A stretch of DNA of 64,000 nt from Hellea sp. GTDB lineage: Bacteria; Pseudomonadota; Alphaproteobacteria; Caulobacterales; Maricaulaceae. How positions within the stretch are numbered: the stretch's first letter is position 1; every line of letters starts with the position of its first letter. The notes beneath the pieces were generated by a model, which did not search any database, was not told where the DNA came from, and saw only the letters and a program-made list of their open reading frames with translations. The stretch spans positions 1 through 64,000 of the forward strand of contig JABDKG010000096.1 in assembly GCA_013002305.1 (NCBI GenBank). Reading direction: 5' to 3'. The position numbers were made by a program, and so were the translations under genes. Below, piece after piece: positions 36,886 through 45,739 of the stretch.

Positions 36886-38586
36886 TTAATTTCCGTTTTC
36901 AGGGTTTTGCTGTTGCTGGCGTATATATTCGAGCGCGCTGCTCGTGCCGCCTGCGCCGCTTTCTGAGCCATTGATCGGTGTAAAGACCGGGGCCTCAATA
37001 ATAGGCGCTTCGACAGCGGGCTTTTCCGCCGCTTGAGTTTCTTGTGCCTGATTTTCCGCCGCTTGATTATTGGCAGGCTGCGATTCGTTTGTCGCTTCCG
37101 CAGGTTGATTTTGCCCGGATAGGTTTTCGGCTTGCTGGGCCGCCTGAGCAGCGGCTTCGGCCGCGGCCTGAGCTGTTGCAGTCGAGGCCTTCTGGGATGC
37201 TGTATCAGATGCATTGGCGGCCTGTTCGGCAGCCTGCATGGCCTGCGCGGCGGCAGCGCCGGCTTGCTGCGCGGCTTGCGAGGCTTGTGAAGCCGCTTCA
37301 AAATCCTGAGACTGACCCGAGCTTATGGCTTGATCGGCGGCACGGTTCGCCGCCGCGGCCGCTTGCTGAGCTGATGCCTGAGCCGCAGTCGCGGCCGCCT
37401 GGGCCGATTGCTCACTCATGGCACCCGTCATTTGACTTTGAGATTGGCCTTGGGCTTGACCCTGTGATTGCCCTTGAGTTTGGCTCAGAGTTTGACCTTG
37501 ACCTTGGGACTGTCCTTGACCTTGTGATAGGCCTTCGCCTGATCCGTTGGCGGGGCCCGTCATGATTGATCCCGGCATTTGGGGTCCCTGAGATCCGGCT
37601 TGACCATTTGGTTGGCCGCTCCCAGATTGACCCTGACCGCTTTTAATTCCGTTCATAATTTCGGCAACAGAATCCGCCGAGCCGCCCCGCGTACCTGTCG
37701 GCTGAGTACCGGCGTTGTCACCGGTCTGGCCTTGGCCTTGCGCCGCCTGACCTTGCTGGCTTTGATTGTTTTGACCCTGTCCGCTTTGGCCTTGGCCGGT
37801 TTGACTTTGACCAGTTTGACCTTGGCCAGTTTGACCTTGGCCAGTCATTCCACTATTGCCGCGGCCATCGCCATCAGCGCGTTCTTTGCCTTCGCCCTGT
37901 CCTTGGGATTGACCCTGACCTTGCTCTTGTCCGGCCGGAGAGCCGCCGCTGCCCATAGGGCCCGGCATTTGTCCCACGCCATTTCCTGAACCAGTTCCGC
38001 CGCCGGATCCGGTGCCAACCTGGCCGCTTTTGATCGCTGCCATAATTTCAGCCGCTGTCATATTGGACCCGCCGCTCATGACCGATCTGTTCTGTGAGCC
38101 GCCTTGTCCGGAGACTGCAACCTTATTAGGACCTTCCTGGCCTTGTCCTTGGCCACCGGAAGATTTCAGGTCTGTCATAACCACATCCCAGGCTTCCATT
38201 TCCTGTTTGGCGAGCTCCGGATCCGATTTGGCGTTTTCCGACATATTGTAAACGGCATTGGGCTCTTGGCCCATAGGCGTTTCGGCCATCACTCTGGCAC
38301 GTTCTTTCATCATGTGACGCCGCGATTCTTCGGGAAGTTTATCGACAACGGTTTCAGGGCTTTTCCTGATGGTCCAGCCACCGTTTGACATTTTATCGAT
38401 GACTTCTTCAAGCGCATCATCATTGGTCTTTTTCTTTTTACTATTCCGCCAATCTTCTTCTGACTGGTCCGTCTGGCGTGTATCGGGGTTGGTGGTTCCC
38501 GAATTATCTTGGGCAAACGCGCCAGCCGCGCCCAGCGCGGTAATCGAGGCGGAAAAGGTTAAAATAAGCGCTAATCTCTTCATCAT
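36886..38586 (-). CDS. Exported Gly/Gln-rich and Ala-rich low-complexity protein
   Basis: A 566-residue protein of unknown function. A signal peptide (MMKRLALI...AGAFAQ) is followed by a charged folded-looking region (about 30-125). A long Gly/Gln/Ser repeat zone with dozens of GQ dipeptides comes next, carrying two copies of the motif AEIM..IKSGQ, and then an Ala-rich stretch likely to form a long helix or coiled coil (about 390-500). The C-terminus is Pro/Glu-rich. It is the last gene of the MotA/VWA locus and is probably secreted or surface-exposed. The start is the ATG at 38586; the upstream TTG is unlikely. No homologue family is recognised. Confidence 0.8.
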   Translation of the reverse strand: MMKRLALILTFSASITALGAAGAFAQDNSGTTNPDTRQTDQSEEDWRNSKKKKTNDDALEEVIDKMSNGGWTIRKSPETVVDKLPEESRRHMMKERARVMAETPMGQEPNAVYNMSENAKSDPELAKQEMEAWDVVMTDLKSSGGQGQGQEGPNKVAVSGQGGSQNRSVMSGGSNMTAAEIMAAIKSGQVGTGSGGGTGSGNGVGQMPGPMGSGGSPAGQEQGQGQSQGQGEGKERADGDGRGNSGMTGQGQTGQGQTGQSQTGQGQSGQGQNNQSQQGQAAQGQGQTGDNAGTQPTGTRGGSADSVAEIMNGIKSGQGQSGSGQPNGQAGSQGPQMPGSIMTGPANGSGEGLSQGQGQSQGQGQTLSQTQGQSQGQAQGQSQSQMTGAMSEQSAQAAATAAQASAQQAAAAANRAADQAISSGQSQDFEAASQASQAAQQAGAAAAQAMQAAEQAANASDTASQKASTATAQAAAEAAAQAAQQAENLSGQNQPAEATNESQPANNQAAENQAQETQAAEKPAVEAPIIEAPVFTPINGSESGAGGTSSALEYIRQQQQNPENGN

Positions 38587-38653
38587 GATCAATTATATAG
38601 CAAATTTACCCTGAGCGGGACATGAATGTCAGATGAGCGCCAGATGAACGAAC

Positions 38654-40234
38654 TCACGGGTTTCTTACGACCCGAAAGCCGGTGAAATCATTGCTGTCAC
38701 CGCGGCGCTGCATGAGCCGGGCGGCGTAGCGCAAATCGGCCGGACCGGAGAACCAGGAGCCGCCGCGCACGGCGCGTTGATTGCACGATCCGCGCAGATC
38801 AGGCTCACCATTGGTTGGCGCGTCTCTGAGGTTCAGTGTATTACAATCCAGTGTCCACTCGGCGACGTTACCGATCATGTCTTTGAGGCCAAATTTATTA
38901 GCAGAGAGCGAACCGGCAGGCAGAGTGCGGTCGCTTGCCAGATCATTACATTCGGCATTGCTCCAGGCAAGTCCGCTTTCGGAACCAGCGCCATTGGCAA
39001 AGGCGCAAATCGCCTTTTGGGAGCCGCCGACATAAAGCCCGGTCTCGCCGCCGCGGGCGGCATATTCCCATTGGGCTTCGGAGGGTAGGCTGTATTTTTT
39101 ACCGGTTTTCTGAGATAGCCAACTAGTATATTTCTGAGCGTCATCCCAGGATACATTTATGACCGGGCGCTTGCCGGCGCCCCAACCATTATTGGCGGGC
39201 TGTGTGTCGCAGCCACCGGCGCTGACGCAGGCATTCCATTGATCAAAAGTAACTTCTGTGACGCCGATTGAGAAAGGTCTGCTGATAATTACAGGCCTTT
39301 GTGGTTGCTCGTTTGGCCGAACACCTGCCTCGTCTGATTTCGCGCCGAGGTTTGCATTTCCGCCCGGGACCGTCATCATCAGCGGACAGACATCGCAGTC
39401 CCGGAAAGTCTTGCCCGGTGAGGGTTGGAGCTCTTCAAGGGCGGCGCGGGCGAGCGGCACATATTTACCGTTTGGATAGCTTGCCAGATAGGTTTCATAC
39501 CCCGAGGCCGTATTGCTTGTCTTGGCCGATTGCCAGGCTGCCTCTTCAATGGCGAGCGCTTCAGCGGAAGCGGCGGCCGCTTTAAGCTCTGCGACCCGTT
39601 CCCTTGCCTGACCCGCATGTTTTTCAGCCGGATGTTTGCCGAGATATTCTTCATATGCCGGGATCGTGTCGGCCTGAGCGGCCTTGTCCCAATCGCGCAG
39701 TTCAGCCGCAGCCTTTTCAGCCGCATCTTTACTGGCGGCAGCGATTGCCGCTTTCATTTCATCAATCCGCTCCTGCGCTTTAGAGGCGTGTAGACCATCG
39801 GGCCAGGCCGCAAGATAATCTTCATATCCAGAGATCGTATTGCGCCGCTCTGCTGTCGCCCAATCCTTATTATCATAAACGTTGATCGCCTCTTGCGCTT
39901 TGTCCTTGTGGCGACCATCCGGGAATTCTGTCAAATATTCGCGGTAGCCTTCAAGTGTATCTTTTTCGAGCGCACGCACCCAGGCTTCATCGTCGGCGGT
40001 TTTGGGCGGCTTTTGTTCAGCTTCGGACTTTTCGTTGCCCGGAAGCTCAATGCGTTTTTGCGGCAATTTGTCGGGTGTGATGACTGTGCTGATCAGCCAA
40101 ACCGCCGCGACAGCAACCACACCCAGCAATAGCAGGCTTAAAATCCATTTGACCCATGGTGCGCGCTCGGCGCCCAGATTAAATCCGTCCGGCTCACCGT
40201 CGCCGACCGGCGTCCAATCGTCATTCTCGCTCAC
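38654..40234 (-). CDS. Membrane-anchored FGE/SUMF1-like protein with four helical repeats
   Basis: A 526-residue protein. The cytoplasmic tail (1-29) leads to one transmembrane helix (about 30-51). Four repeats start at about residues 85, 125, 182 and 234 with the pattern W..A...NT..GYE.YL..YP.GKH...A. The C-terminal formylglycine-generating-enzyme-like fold (280-526) has LPSEAQWEYAARGG, FGLKDMIGNVAEWT and RGGSW. The two active-site Cys residues of aerobic FGE are absent after RGGSW, so a binding rather than catalytic role is likely. The GTG start overlaps the proton-channel stop (GTGA). Confidence 0.87.
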   Translation of the reverse strand: MSENDDWTPVGDGEPDGFNLGAERAPWVKWILSLLLLGVVAVAAVWLISTVITPDKLPQKRIELPGNEKSEAEQKPPKTADDEAWVRALEKDTLEGYREYLTEFPDGRHKDKAQEAINVYDNKDWATAERRNTISGYEDYLAAWPDGLHASKAQERIDEMKAAIAAASKDAAEKAAAELRDWDKAAQADTIPAYEEYLGKHPAEKHAGQARERVAELKAAAASAEALAIEEAAWQSAKTSNTASGYETYLASYPNGKYVPLARAALEELQPSPGKTFRDCDVCPLMMTVPGGNANLGAKSDEAGVRPNEQPQRPVIISRPFSIGVTEVTFDQWNACVSAGGCDTQPANNGWGAGKRPVINVSWDDAQKYTSWLSQKTGKKYSLPSEAQWEYAARGGETGLYVGGSQKAICAFANGAGSESGLAWSNAECNDLASDRTLPAGSLSANKFGLKDMIGNVAEWTLDCNTLNLRDAPTNGEPDLRGSCNQRAVRGGSWFSGPADLRYAARLMQRRGDSNDFTGFRVVRNP

Positions 40235-40998
40235 GAAGTCACTCCGTCTTCAAGTTTCAATATCAAATTATCGAGGCAATATTGTCCCGCTTCATTAAGA
40301 GCCCGCTCTTCTTTGGACTGAACGATCGACTGAATCAGGACAAGAAAAGCCGACATGATTAAAGCCAGCAAAGTGGTCGTAAAGGCGACACCGAGACGTG
40401 CCGTTACCTGATAAAGAAAGTCGTCATTGGCCGCGTTATCGGCAACGCCCGCATATTGCAGGGCAAACATAATTCCCATCACGGTTCCGATAAACCCAAG
40501 AGACGGGATCAGCCATGTGAGATATCTGAGCATCGAGTAGCGCAGATCAATTTCATGCATATAAAGTTCGAGCGAAGAATTTAAGACAGAGATCGCCTGA
40601 TCGCTTTTACCCGAAACTTTGAACTGATCCAGCGTGCGCTGAATCATCCGGGGAAGAAAGGCTTCTTTGCCGTATTTTCGATTGATAATGCCGGTGCGTA
40701 TTTTCTCGATCGTATCCATATCAAGTTTACGATTATCGGTTGGAAGATATTTTCGTTTGAGTTGACTTTCCTCGTCGGTCGCGGCTCCCCAGCGCAGGAA
40801 CAATTCACCAAATCCGAAAAACAACGCGACCCACATTATGTTCTGGATCGTGAACGGCCAGAAATTGGCATCGGCATCCAGTAAGATTTCCTGAAGTTGC
40901 GGCCCGAGCGTCACCCGCATAATTCCAATCAGTACGATCGCCGCAACAAAGGCGATCAGATAGACGAAAATGCGCCGAATTAATTTTGCCTGTTTCAT
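40231..40998 (-). CDS. MotA/TolQ/ExbB-family proton channel subunit
   Basis: A 255-residue inner-membrane protein with four helices (about residues 10-28, 48-70, 158-182 and 202-226) and a cytoplasmic loop of about 85 residues between the second and third. The TM3 segment WLIPSLGFIGTVMGIMFAL and the Thr-rich TM4 segment LGVAFTTTLLALIM are the family signatures of the pentameric A-subunit that carries ion flow. The gene follows two VWA genes whose N-termini look like MotB/ExbD B-subunits, so they are its likely partners. No OmpA-domain or canonical ExbD partner is present. Confidence 0.9.
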   Translation of the reverse strand: MKQAKLIRRIFVYLIAFVAAIVLIGIMRVTLGPQLQEILLDADANFWPFTIQNIMWVALFFGFGELFLRWGAATDEESQLKRKYLPTDNRKLDMDTIEKIRTGIINRKYGKEAFLPRMIQRTLDQFKVSGKSDQAISVLNSSLELYMHEIDLRYSMLRYLTWLIPSLGFIGTVMGIMFALQYAGVADNAANDDFLYQVTARLGVAFTTTLLALIMSAFLVLIQSIVQSKEERALNEAGQYCLDNLILKLEDGVTS

Positions 40999-41011
40999 AA
41001 TCTAATCCTCA

Positions 41012-42001
41012 TTAGTCACATACACCGCTACGATTGGACGCCAGTGCCATAAATTGTCCGCCATTCTGTTCAGATAGGCTTTCCATAAACTCGACCGTGC
41101 CTTTGTAATCAAAATAATTACCGACGACCACCGTATGTATTTCTTTGCGGCCCGCATTTCGGCGGGAAATTTCGCGCACGAGCTGATTGGGCTGTAGATC
41201 ATTGTTCGCGCGCGGGTTTGGAAGCCCATCGCTGACCAGAAAAATCGCCTGCCCGGGCCCGTTTAGCATTTTATCAAAAGCGTCAAGCATCGACGCCGAG
41301 CCGCCAAATTGCCGAGTCAGGTTTTGCGAAAAACTTAAGGCTTCGCCCCTGGCGCCGGAGGCATTCATATTGCGAAGTCCACTATTAGGCCAAGTCGAAA
41401 AGCGCGGCCCAGAATCGGTTTGCTGAAATCCGGCTATTGATAGGGCGTGATTGTCTTGCAGGCTATCAACAATGCGCGAAACCGCTCTGTTGATACTGTC
41501 TTCGTGCCCGCCCATACATTTGTTCATATCCACGGCGATGACGATATCGTCTTTTGTGGTTTTCATTCCGAGAAACCGAAACGACACCATTTTCTTTTCG
41601 GGCGCCGGAGCCGGCTTGGGCTCTGGGATAGGCTCTTTAGGTTCGGGTTCGGGGACAGCCTCGGCAGCGCGCGCTCTGGCTTGTTTTTCAAGCAGAGCGG
41701 CTTCGGCGGCGCGCAGCTTGGCCAGAAGTTCCTGTTCATCGGATTTTATATCGGACACATTACTGGCGGCGGCGCTGCGTTTGATCTCCAAGGCCTTGCG
41801 CTTTTCTTCGGTTTCAACCGCGCTGTTTTCAGCGGCGCGCGCCATATCGGAAATAGCATTTTCCGGCGTGCGCTCGATGATCTCTTTCTGATAATAAGGC
41901 ATCAGAACAATCGTTAGAAGTGCAAACGCGCCCATGGCGGCGGCGAATAAATCGATCGAAGAGAGTGAGAAAATCTCGATATCGCGCGCGCGTTTCTTCA
42001 T
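41012..42001 (-). CDS. Membrane-anchored VWA protein with degenerate metal site (VWA2)
   Basis: A 329-residue protein. The short basic tail (MKKRARD) is followed by a transmembrane helix at about 14-37 with Asp17 at its start (SSIDLFAAAMGAF), as in MotB/ExbD. A coiled coil (about 45-112), a Pro/Glu linker (116-134) and a VWA domain (about 138-325) come next. The metal-ion site DxSxS is replaced by D158-M-N-K-C, and the expected Thr after GG is missing (GGSASM). SDG is kept at 257. It overlaps the upstream VWA gene by 4 bases (ATGA), so the two are translationally coupled. Confidence 0.88.
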   Translation of the reverse strand: MKKRARDIEIFSLSSIDLFAAAMGAFALLTIVLMPYYQKEIIERTPENAISDMARAAENSAVETEEKRKALEIKRSAAASNVSDIKSDEQELLAKLRAAEAALLEKQARARAAEAVPEPEPKEPIPEPKPAPAPEKKMVSFRFLGMKTTKDDIVIAVDMNKCMGGHEDSINRAVSRIVDSLQDNHALSIAGFQQTDSGPRFSTWPNSGLRNMNASGARGEALSFSQNLTRQFGGSASMLDAFDKMLNGPGQAIFLVSDGLPNPRANNDLQPNQLVREISRRNAGRKEIHTVVVGNYFDYKGTVEFMESLSEQNGGQFMALASNRSGVCD

Positions 42002-42945
42002 CTCGCCCGCCCGACAAATTCGCCGTCATTATTGCGCGCCAATTCTTGCAAGAACACGGTCAGAAGTTTGTTTTTTGTATAGGCGCCAATTGCCACCGTA
42101 TGGATCTCGATATTGCTGCTATTGCGGCGCGTGACCGTTGAAACGATAGAGCGCGGAGACCCGTCTGTCGGTTCTCCATCGCTGAGCAATATGATCGCTT
42201 CTGGATTGAGACTCATGGCCCTTTCAATTGCCGCTTTGGTGGGGGTGCCGCCGCCAAAATCGCGCGGCATGCGATTGATAAAATCAAAAGCGCCCTGTTT
42301 ATAAGAAACGGTTGCTGTCTCCATTCGGGCGCTGCGGGGATAGGCGCTATAGGTGGGGCCGCCGCGATATCCGAGAATGACAAATCGGTTATCCGGCCGC
42401 ATCTGTGCGACAATTTCATTAAGCGCCGAGACGACATTTTGCCGGTGGTCATTCATTGAGCCGGACATGTCGACGACAATGGCAATATCTTTTTTATTGG
42501 TTCCCAATCCGAGTATCGAAAACTCGACGCCTGTATTGGTGCTGCGCGGGGGCTCCGGTTTCGGTGTTGGTATCGGTTTCGGCGTAGGTTCAGGATCCGG
42601 ATCTTTGGGTTCGGGGATAACTATTTCTGTTGTTTGTTTGAGCACTTCCTGAATTTTTTGCTCGACGTCGGACATGTTAATCTCGGCTGTCTTATATTGC
42701 TTGTCGAGCAAATTGATCTCGGCTTCAAGAGCGCGAATAACCGACATGTCTGTTTGTTCGGTTGCGGCGGCGAGGCGGCGTTTTTCAACCAGTTCCTCGA
42801 GCTCTTCCATGGATGTATCGGTGCCGCCCTTATTGTAATATTCAAACAGAACAATAACGGTCAATAAAAAGGCCGCCAGCGCCGCTGCGAACAGATCAAG
42901 CGCGGAGATAGAAAATATCGATATATTGCGGCGCCGCGGTCTCAT
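41998..42945 (-). CDS. Membrane-anchored VWA protein with intact MIDAS (VWA1)
   Basis: A 315-residue paralogue of the next gene. A basic tail (MRPRRR), a transmembrane helix at about 14-37 with Asp17 (SALDLFAAALAAF), a coiled coil (about 45-105), a TonB-like Pro/Lys/Glu linker (111-133) and a VWA domain follow. The metal site is complete: D159-M-S-G-S163, Thr234 in GGGTPT and Asp256 in SDGEPTD. It probably binds a periplasmic ligand with Mg2+. Together with VWA2 it would form the B-subunit dimer of the MotA-like channel; that is inference. Confidence 0.88.
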   Translation of the reverse strand: MRPRRRNISIFSISALDLFAAALAAFLLTVIVLFEYYNKGGTDTSMEELEELVEKRRLAAATEQTDMSVIRALEAEINLLDKQYKTAEINMSDVEQKIQEVLKQTTEIVIPEPKDPDPEPTPKPIPTPKPEPPRSTNTGVEFSILGLGTNKKDIAIVVDMSGSMNDHRQNVVSALNEIVAQMRPDNRFVILGYRGGPTYSAYPRSARMETATVSYKQGAFDFINRMPRDFGGGTPTKAAIERAMSLNPEAIILLSDGEPTDGSPRSIVSTVTRRNSSNIEIHTVAIGAYTKNKLLTVFLQELARNNDGEFVGRAR

Positions 42946-42977
42946 GGAAATCTAATAAGTCAGATTAAGCAAATTGG

Positions 42978-43802
42978 CTAGCCGCCGCCAAGGATCATGG
43001 CCAGCGTTTGAATCATTTTGGACTTGGATTCGAGCCTCGCGTGATTATTAAGATCCTCGGTTTCTTCAAGCGCAATCAACAGGGCTTCCTGATCGAGTTC
43101 CTTATTAATGACGTCGTTCGAGCGTGCCAGCCGTCCGTCAAGATCAGACAGGTAACTATTTTCAATCATGGCCAGTTCGGTTTCAAATCCGGCAAATTCA
43201 ATTTCGTCGCGGCTGCGGATTAAGCCGCTCGCATAATTATGCACATAGGGACCAAAAATTTCGTGATCTTGAGCGCCAATTCGAAACAGGGAATCAGATA
43301 GAATTTGACGCATGAAAAGAGCATCTTCGGCGATCACAATGTTAAATTCCGGATCCGTCAAACTTTGATCATAGGCCGTCAGGCTTTCGATCTGACCGGT
43401 CAGATAGGTTTCGCAGTCAAGTGCAAAATCGGCCAGATAGGCCATGTTACCGATTGTGATTTCTGGCGCCGCTTGCCGAAAAACCGGATTGGCAATGTTT
43501 TCAATAACTTCGACCACTGGTGTATTTTGCGTCACAGACGCGTCGCCGAAATAATCCAAAGCAGAGCGCATCATCGGGTCAATGTCTGTCGTCAGTTCTT
43601 GTGTCAACTTGAAGAACTGATAGCGCGGAATGTGACCATTATCCGGAAAACCTGACATGATCGTGATACATTTTTCCTGCACCGGAGACGCTGCAATCGG
43701 GATGTCATTACCCATATCGGTAGTTGTCACAGACGATAGTCCCGTTTGCGCCGCTGCAGGCAAAGCGCTTAAAAGCAATATTGTTGTTAGAGCAACCCGC
43801 AT
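42978..43802 (-). CDS. Exported protein of unknown function in the MotA/VWA locus
   Basis: A 274-residue periplasmic protein with a clear signal peptide (MRVALTTILLLSALPAAAQ). The rest is predicted to be mostly helical and acidic, with Cys residues at about 45 and 131 that could pair. I recognise no family. It starts 2 bases after the lipoprotein gene stops and ends 32 bases before VWA1, so it belongs to the same transcript and is probably a periplasmic partner. Confidence 0.78.
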   Translation of the reverse strand: MRVALTTILLLSALPAAAQTGLSSVTTTDMGNDIPIAASPVQEKCITIMSGFPDNGHIPRYQFFKLTQELTTDIDPMMRSALDYFGDASVTQNTPVVEVIENIANPVFRQAAPEITIGNMAYLADFALDCETYLTGQIESLTAYDQSLTDPEFNIVIAEDALFMRQILSDSLFRIGAQDHEIFGPYVHNYASGLIRSRDEIEFAGFETELAMIENSYLSDLDGRLARSNDVINKELDQEALLIALEETEDLNNHARLESKSKMIQTLAMILGGG

Positions 43803-43804
43803 GA

Positions 43805-45739
43805 TTAGGCTCCCGTTCTCAGCTGGTTAAATGGCGAAGCGACAATTGCACCTGAAGAGGCGCCACCTTGATCCGAGCCTGAGACGAAATTCCTTAATTC
43901 GTCATCCCGCCCGGATTTGGACATCCGCATAGTTCCGTCGGCTAGGCCGCCTGTAAAGTTGCCTTCCAGGGCGTAGGATCCAGAAGGTGAATGGAAAATC
44001 ATATAACCTGGTCCCTGAGCCATACCGTTTTGCGCGTAGCCGTAATATTCGACAGCAGACCCATCGCTATTTTGGATTACGCCAACACCGGAACCACTTG
44101 CAACTCCGCCTTCGCAAACGCCCATCCAGGTGCCGGACGCCGCGCCGGACTGATTGAAGGCGCACCGCGTCGCGATTGTTTCGAGTGAGCGCTGCTTTTC
44201 ATCATAGAGCGTTTTAAGCTTGGTTTTAAGATCGTCAAAGCGGACGGCCGTAATGGTCTCGTTGGAGTCGATCAGGCTAACCTGAACATTGGTCTGTTCT
44301 TCGAGAGCCGGGACAATTGACGCGAGGTAATTGCCGCCGACTGCCCGCGATTCGTCGCGATAAGCAAAGGCGGAAGCGCCGGCATATATTGTTGCGTTGA
44401 GTGCGACTTGGGTCAGAAGCTGCTCTGCGTAGCTCGGATATCCTGTTTCGGAACTGCCTGTACCCGCAACGGCAACGCCTGTTGCGACTACGCCCAGAAT
44501 AGCAAGAGCGGTGGCTTGGTTTTGCTTGCGCGCGAGTTCACGGCGCTTATCCAAAATACCATATTCGGCTTTGAGCATGTCGCGAACCTGCGCGCCCATT
44601 TCGCTATTATGGACGCCGTCAAATAGGCGCAGTGACTGGACCGATAAATATTTGCGTTCGGCATCGAGCATGCGCAGCGCGTAACTGTAGCGGGCCTGAT
44701 AATCCGCGCTGTCGGATCCGACAAAGGTCAAAGCGGCAAGCGATGGATCATAAGAGGCGATGGCGTCGGCGCGCCGGCCCATTGCGGTTTTTTCTGACGC
44801 GGTATCATTGATCATGTCGACAATACGATCCGCAAAACCCTGGGAAAAAACCGGTTGCAACGGATCAACAATGCCGGCCTGTGTTTTGTCCAGTGCCATA
44901 ATTGACTGGCCGCTCATGCGGATTTTTTCCATCGGTATTATTTGCACCCGGTTTTCGCCGGCTTCCAGGGACAGGCCTTGCGTTGCTGCCGACCTTCTGG
45001 GATCGCCTGAAATCATAGCGACAAAATCAAGCTCTGGTATATCTGTGTCAAACCGGCCGGACTGAAGTTCGTCCATAGATGCCTGAACGGACTGATATCC
45101 GTTGCCAACGGCGGATTCTGTCAGAGGCTGACTGGTGAGAAGAACGCCCTGCGTTGGAACCGCCGCACGATGGTCGGTCCGGACCGTAACGATAGGTGAA
45201 ATTAAATCACCAAATGTCAGCGGGTTCTTATCCATCATTTTATCGGGATGCGGAAATGTATAGGCCGCAAAATCGATCGTCACGACGCTCGGTAGCGACT
45301 CTGCCTGCGTGATCGGGACTGATGTCAACTCGCCATTAGCGTCCAGCACGATTTCATGTGGGGACAACAAGACCGTGTGTTCCGGAAGTCGCGCCGCAAG
45401 TTCTTTATATAAGGACAAGGCAAAATAATTGGATTTGACAATAGTGCTGTCAATCATTCCGCGGGCTTCTTCCGACTCGGCAACAGACTTGTCGACCCGT
45501 CCCCCAATCGCAGAAGCTGCATAATCTGCGCGGTATTTATCTTTGGCGTTTTCGTTGACAACGGCTGGGTAACGAACCACCGCTAGCAGACTACCATCGG
45601 GCGTCGCTGCTTCGAGCTGTTGCGGCACGGCAGTTCCGGTCATCAAAACCGATTGACTCTTTCCCGAGGCCGTTGTCGCGCAAGCGGTAAAGAGAAGACT
45701 AGTACTGAATAATACCGTTTTTAAAAGACGGGAATTCAT
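43805..45739 (-). CDS. Large lipoprotein with C-terminal MORN-like repeats
   Basis: A 644-residue protein, the first gene of the MotA/VWA locus. The signal peptide ends FTAC, giving lipidated Cys20. The long N-terminal part is of unknown fold; around residues 405-460 there is a hydrophobic Ala/Gly-rich segment (ALAILGVVATGVAVAG) that may insert in a membrane. The C-terminus has three MORN-like repeats: GTWMGVCEGGVASGSGVGVI, YYGYAQNGMAQGPGYMIF and YALEGNFTGGLADGTM. It may be an outer-membrane-anchored scaffold. No known family is recognised for the main part. Confidence 0.8.
   Translation of the reverse strand: MNSRLLKTVLFSTSLLFTACATTASGKSQSVLMTGTAVPQQLEAATPDGSLLAVVRYPAVVNENAKDKYRADYAASAIGGRVDKSVAESEEARGMIDSTIVKSNYFALSLYKELAARLPEHTVLLSPHEIVLDANGELTSVPITQAESLPSVVTIDFAAYTFPHPDKMMDKNPLTFGDLISPIVTVRTDHRAAVPTQGVLLTSQPLTESAVGNGYQSVQASMDELQSGRFDTDIPELDFVAMISGDPRRSAATQGLSLEAGENRVQIIPMEKIRMSGQSIMALDKTQAGIVDPLQPVFSQGFADRIVDMINDTASEKTAMGRRADAIASYDPSLAALTFVGSDSADYQARYSYALRMLDAERKYLSVQSLRLFDGVHNSEMGAQVRDMLKAEYGILDKRRELARKQNQATALAILGVVATGVAVAGTGSSETGYPSYAEQLLTQVALNATIYAGASAFAYRDESRAVGGNYLASIVPALEEQTNVQVSLIDSNETITAVRFDDLKTKLKTLYDEKQRSLETIATRCAFNQSGAASGTWMGVCEGGVASGSGVGVIQNSDGSAVEYYGYAQNGMAQGPGYMIFHSPSGSYALEGNFTGGLADGTMRMSKSGRDDELRNFVSGSDQGGASSGAIVASPFNQLRTGA

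Noticed and set aside
36882-37301. Arg/Pro-rich minus-strand frame
   Set aside because: It is a frame shadow of the Ala/Gln-rich coding repeats.
37400-37960. Short direct repeats as a CRISPR array
   Set aside because: The repeats are in-frame Gly-Gln codons of one protein and have no spacers.
36886-45739. Zorya-type defence system
   Set aside because: There is a MotA-like channel, but no OmpA-domain ZorB and no ZorC, ZorD or nuclease/helicase gene.
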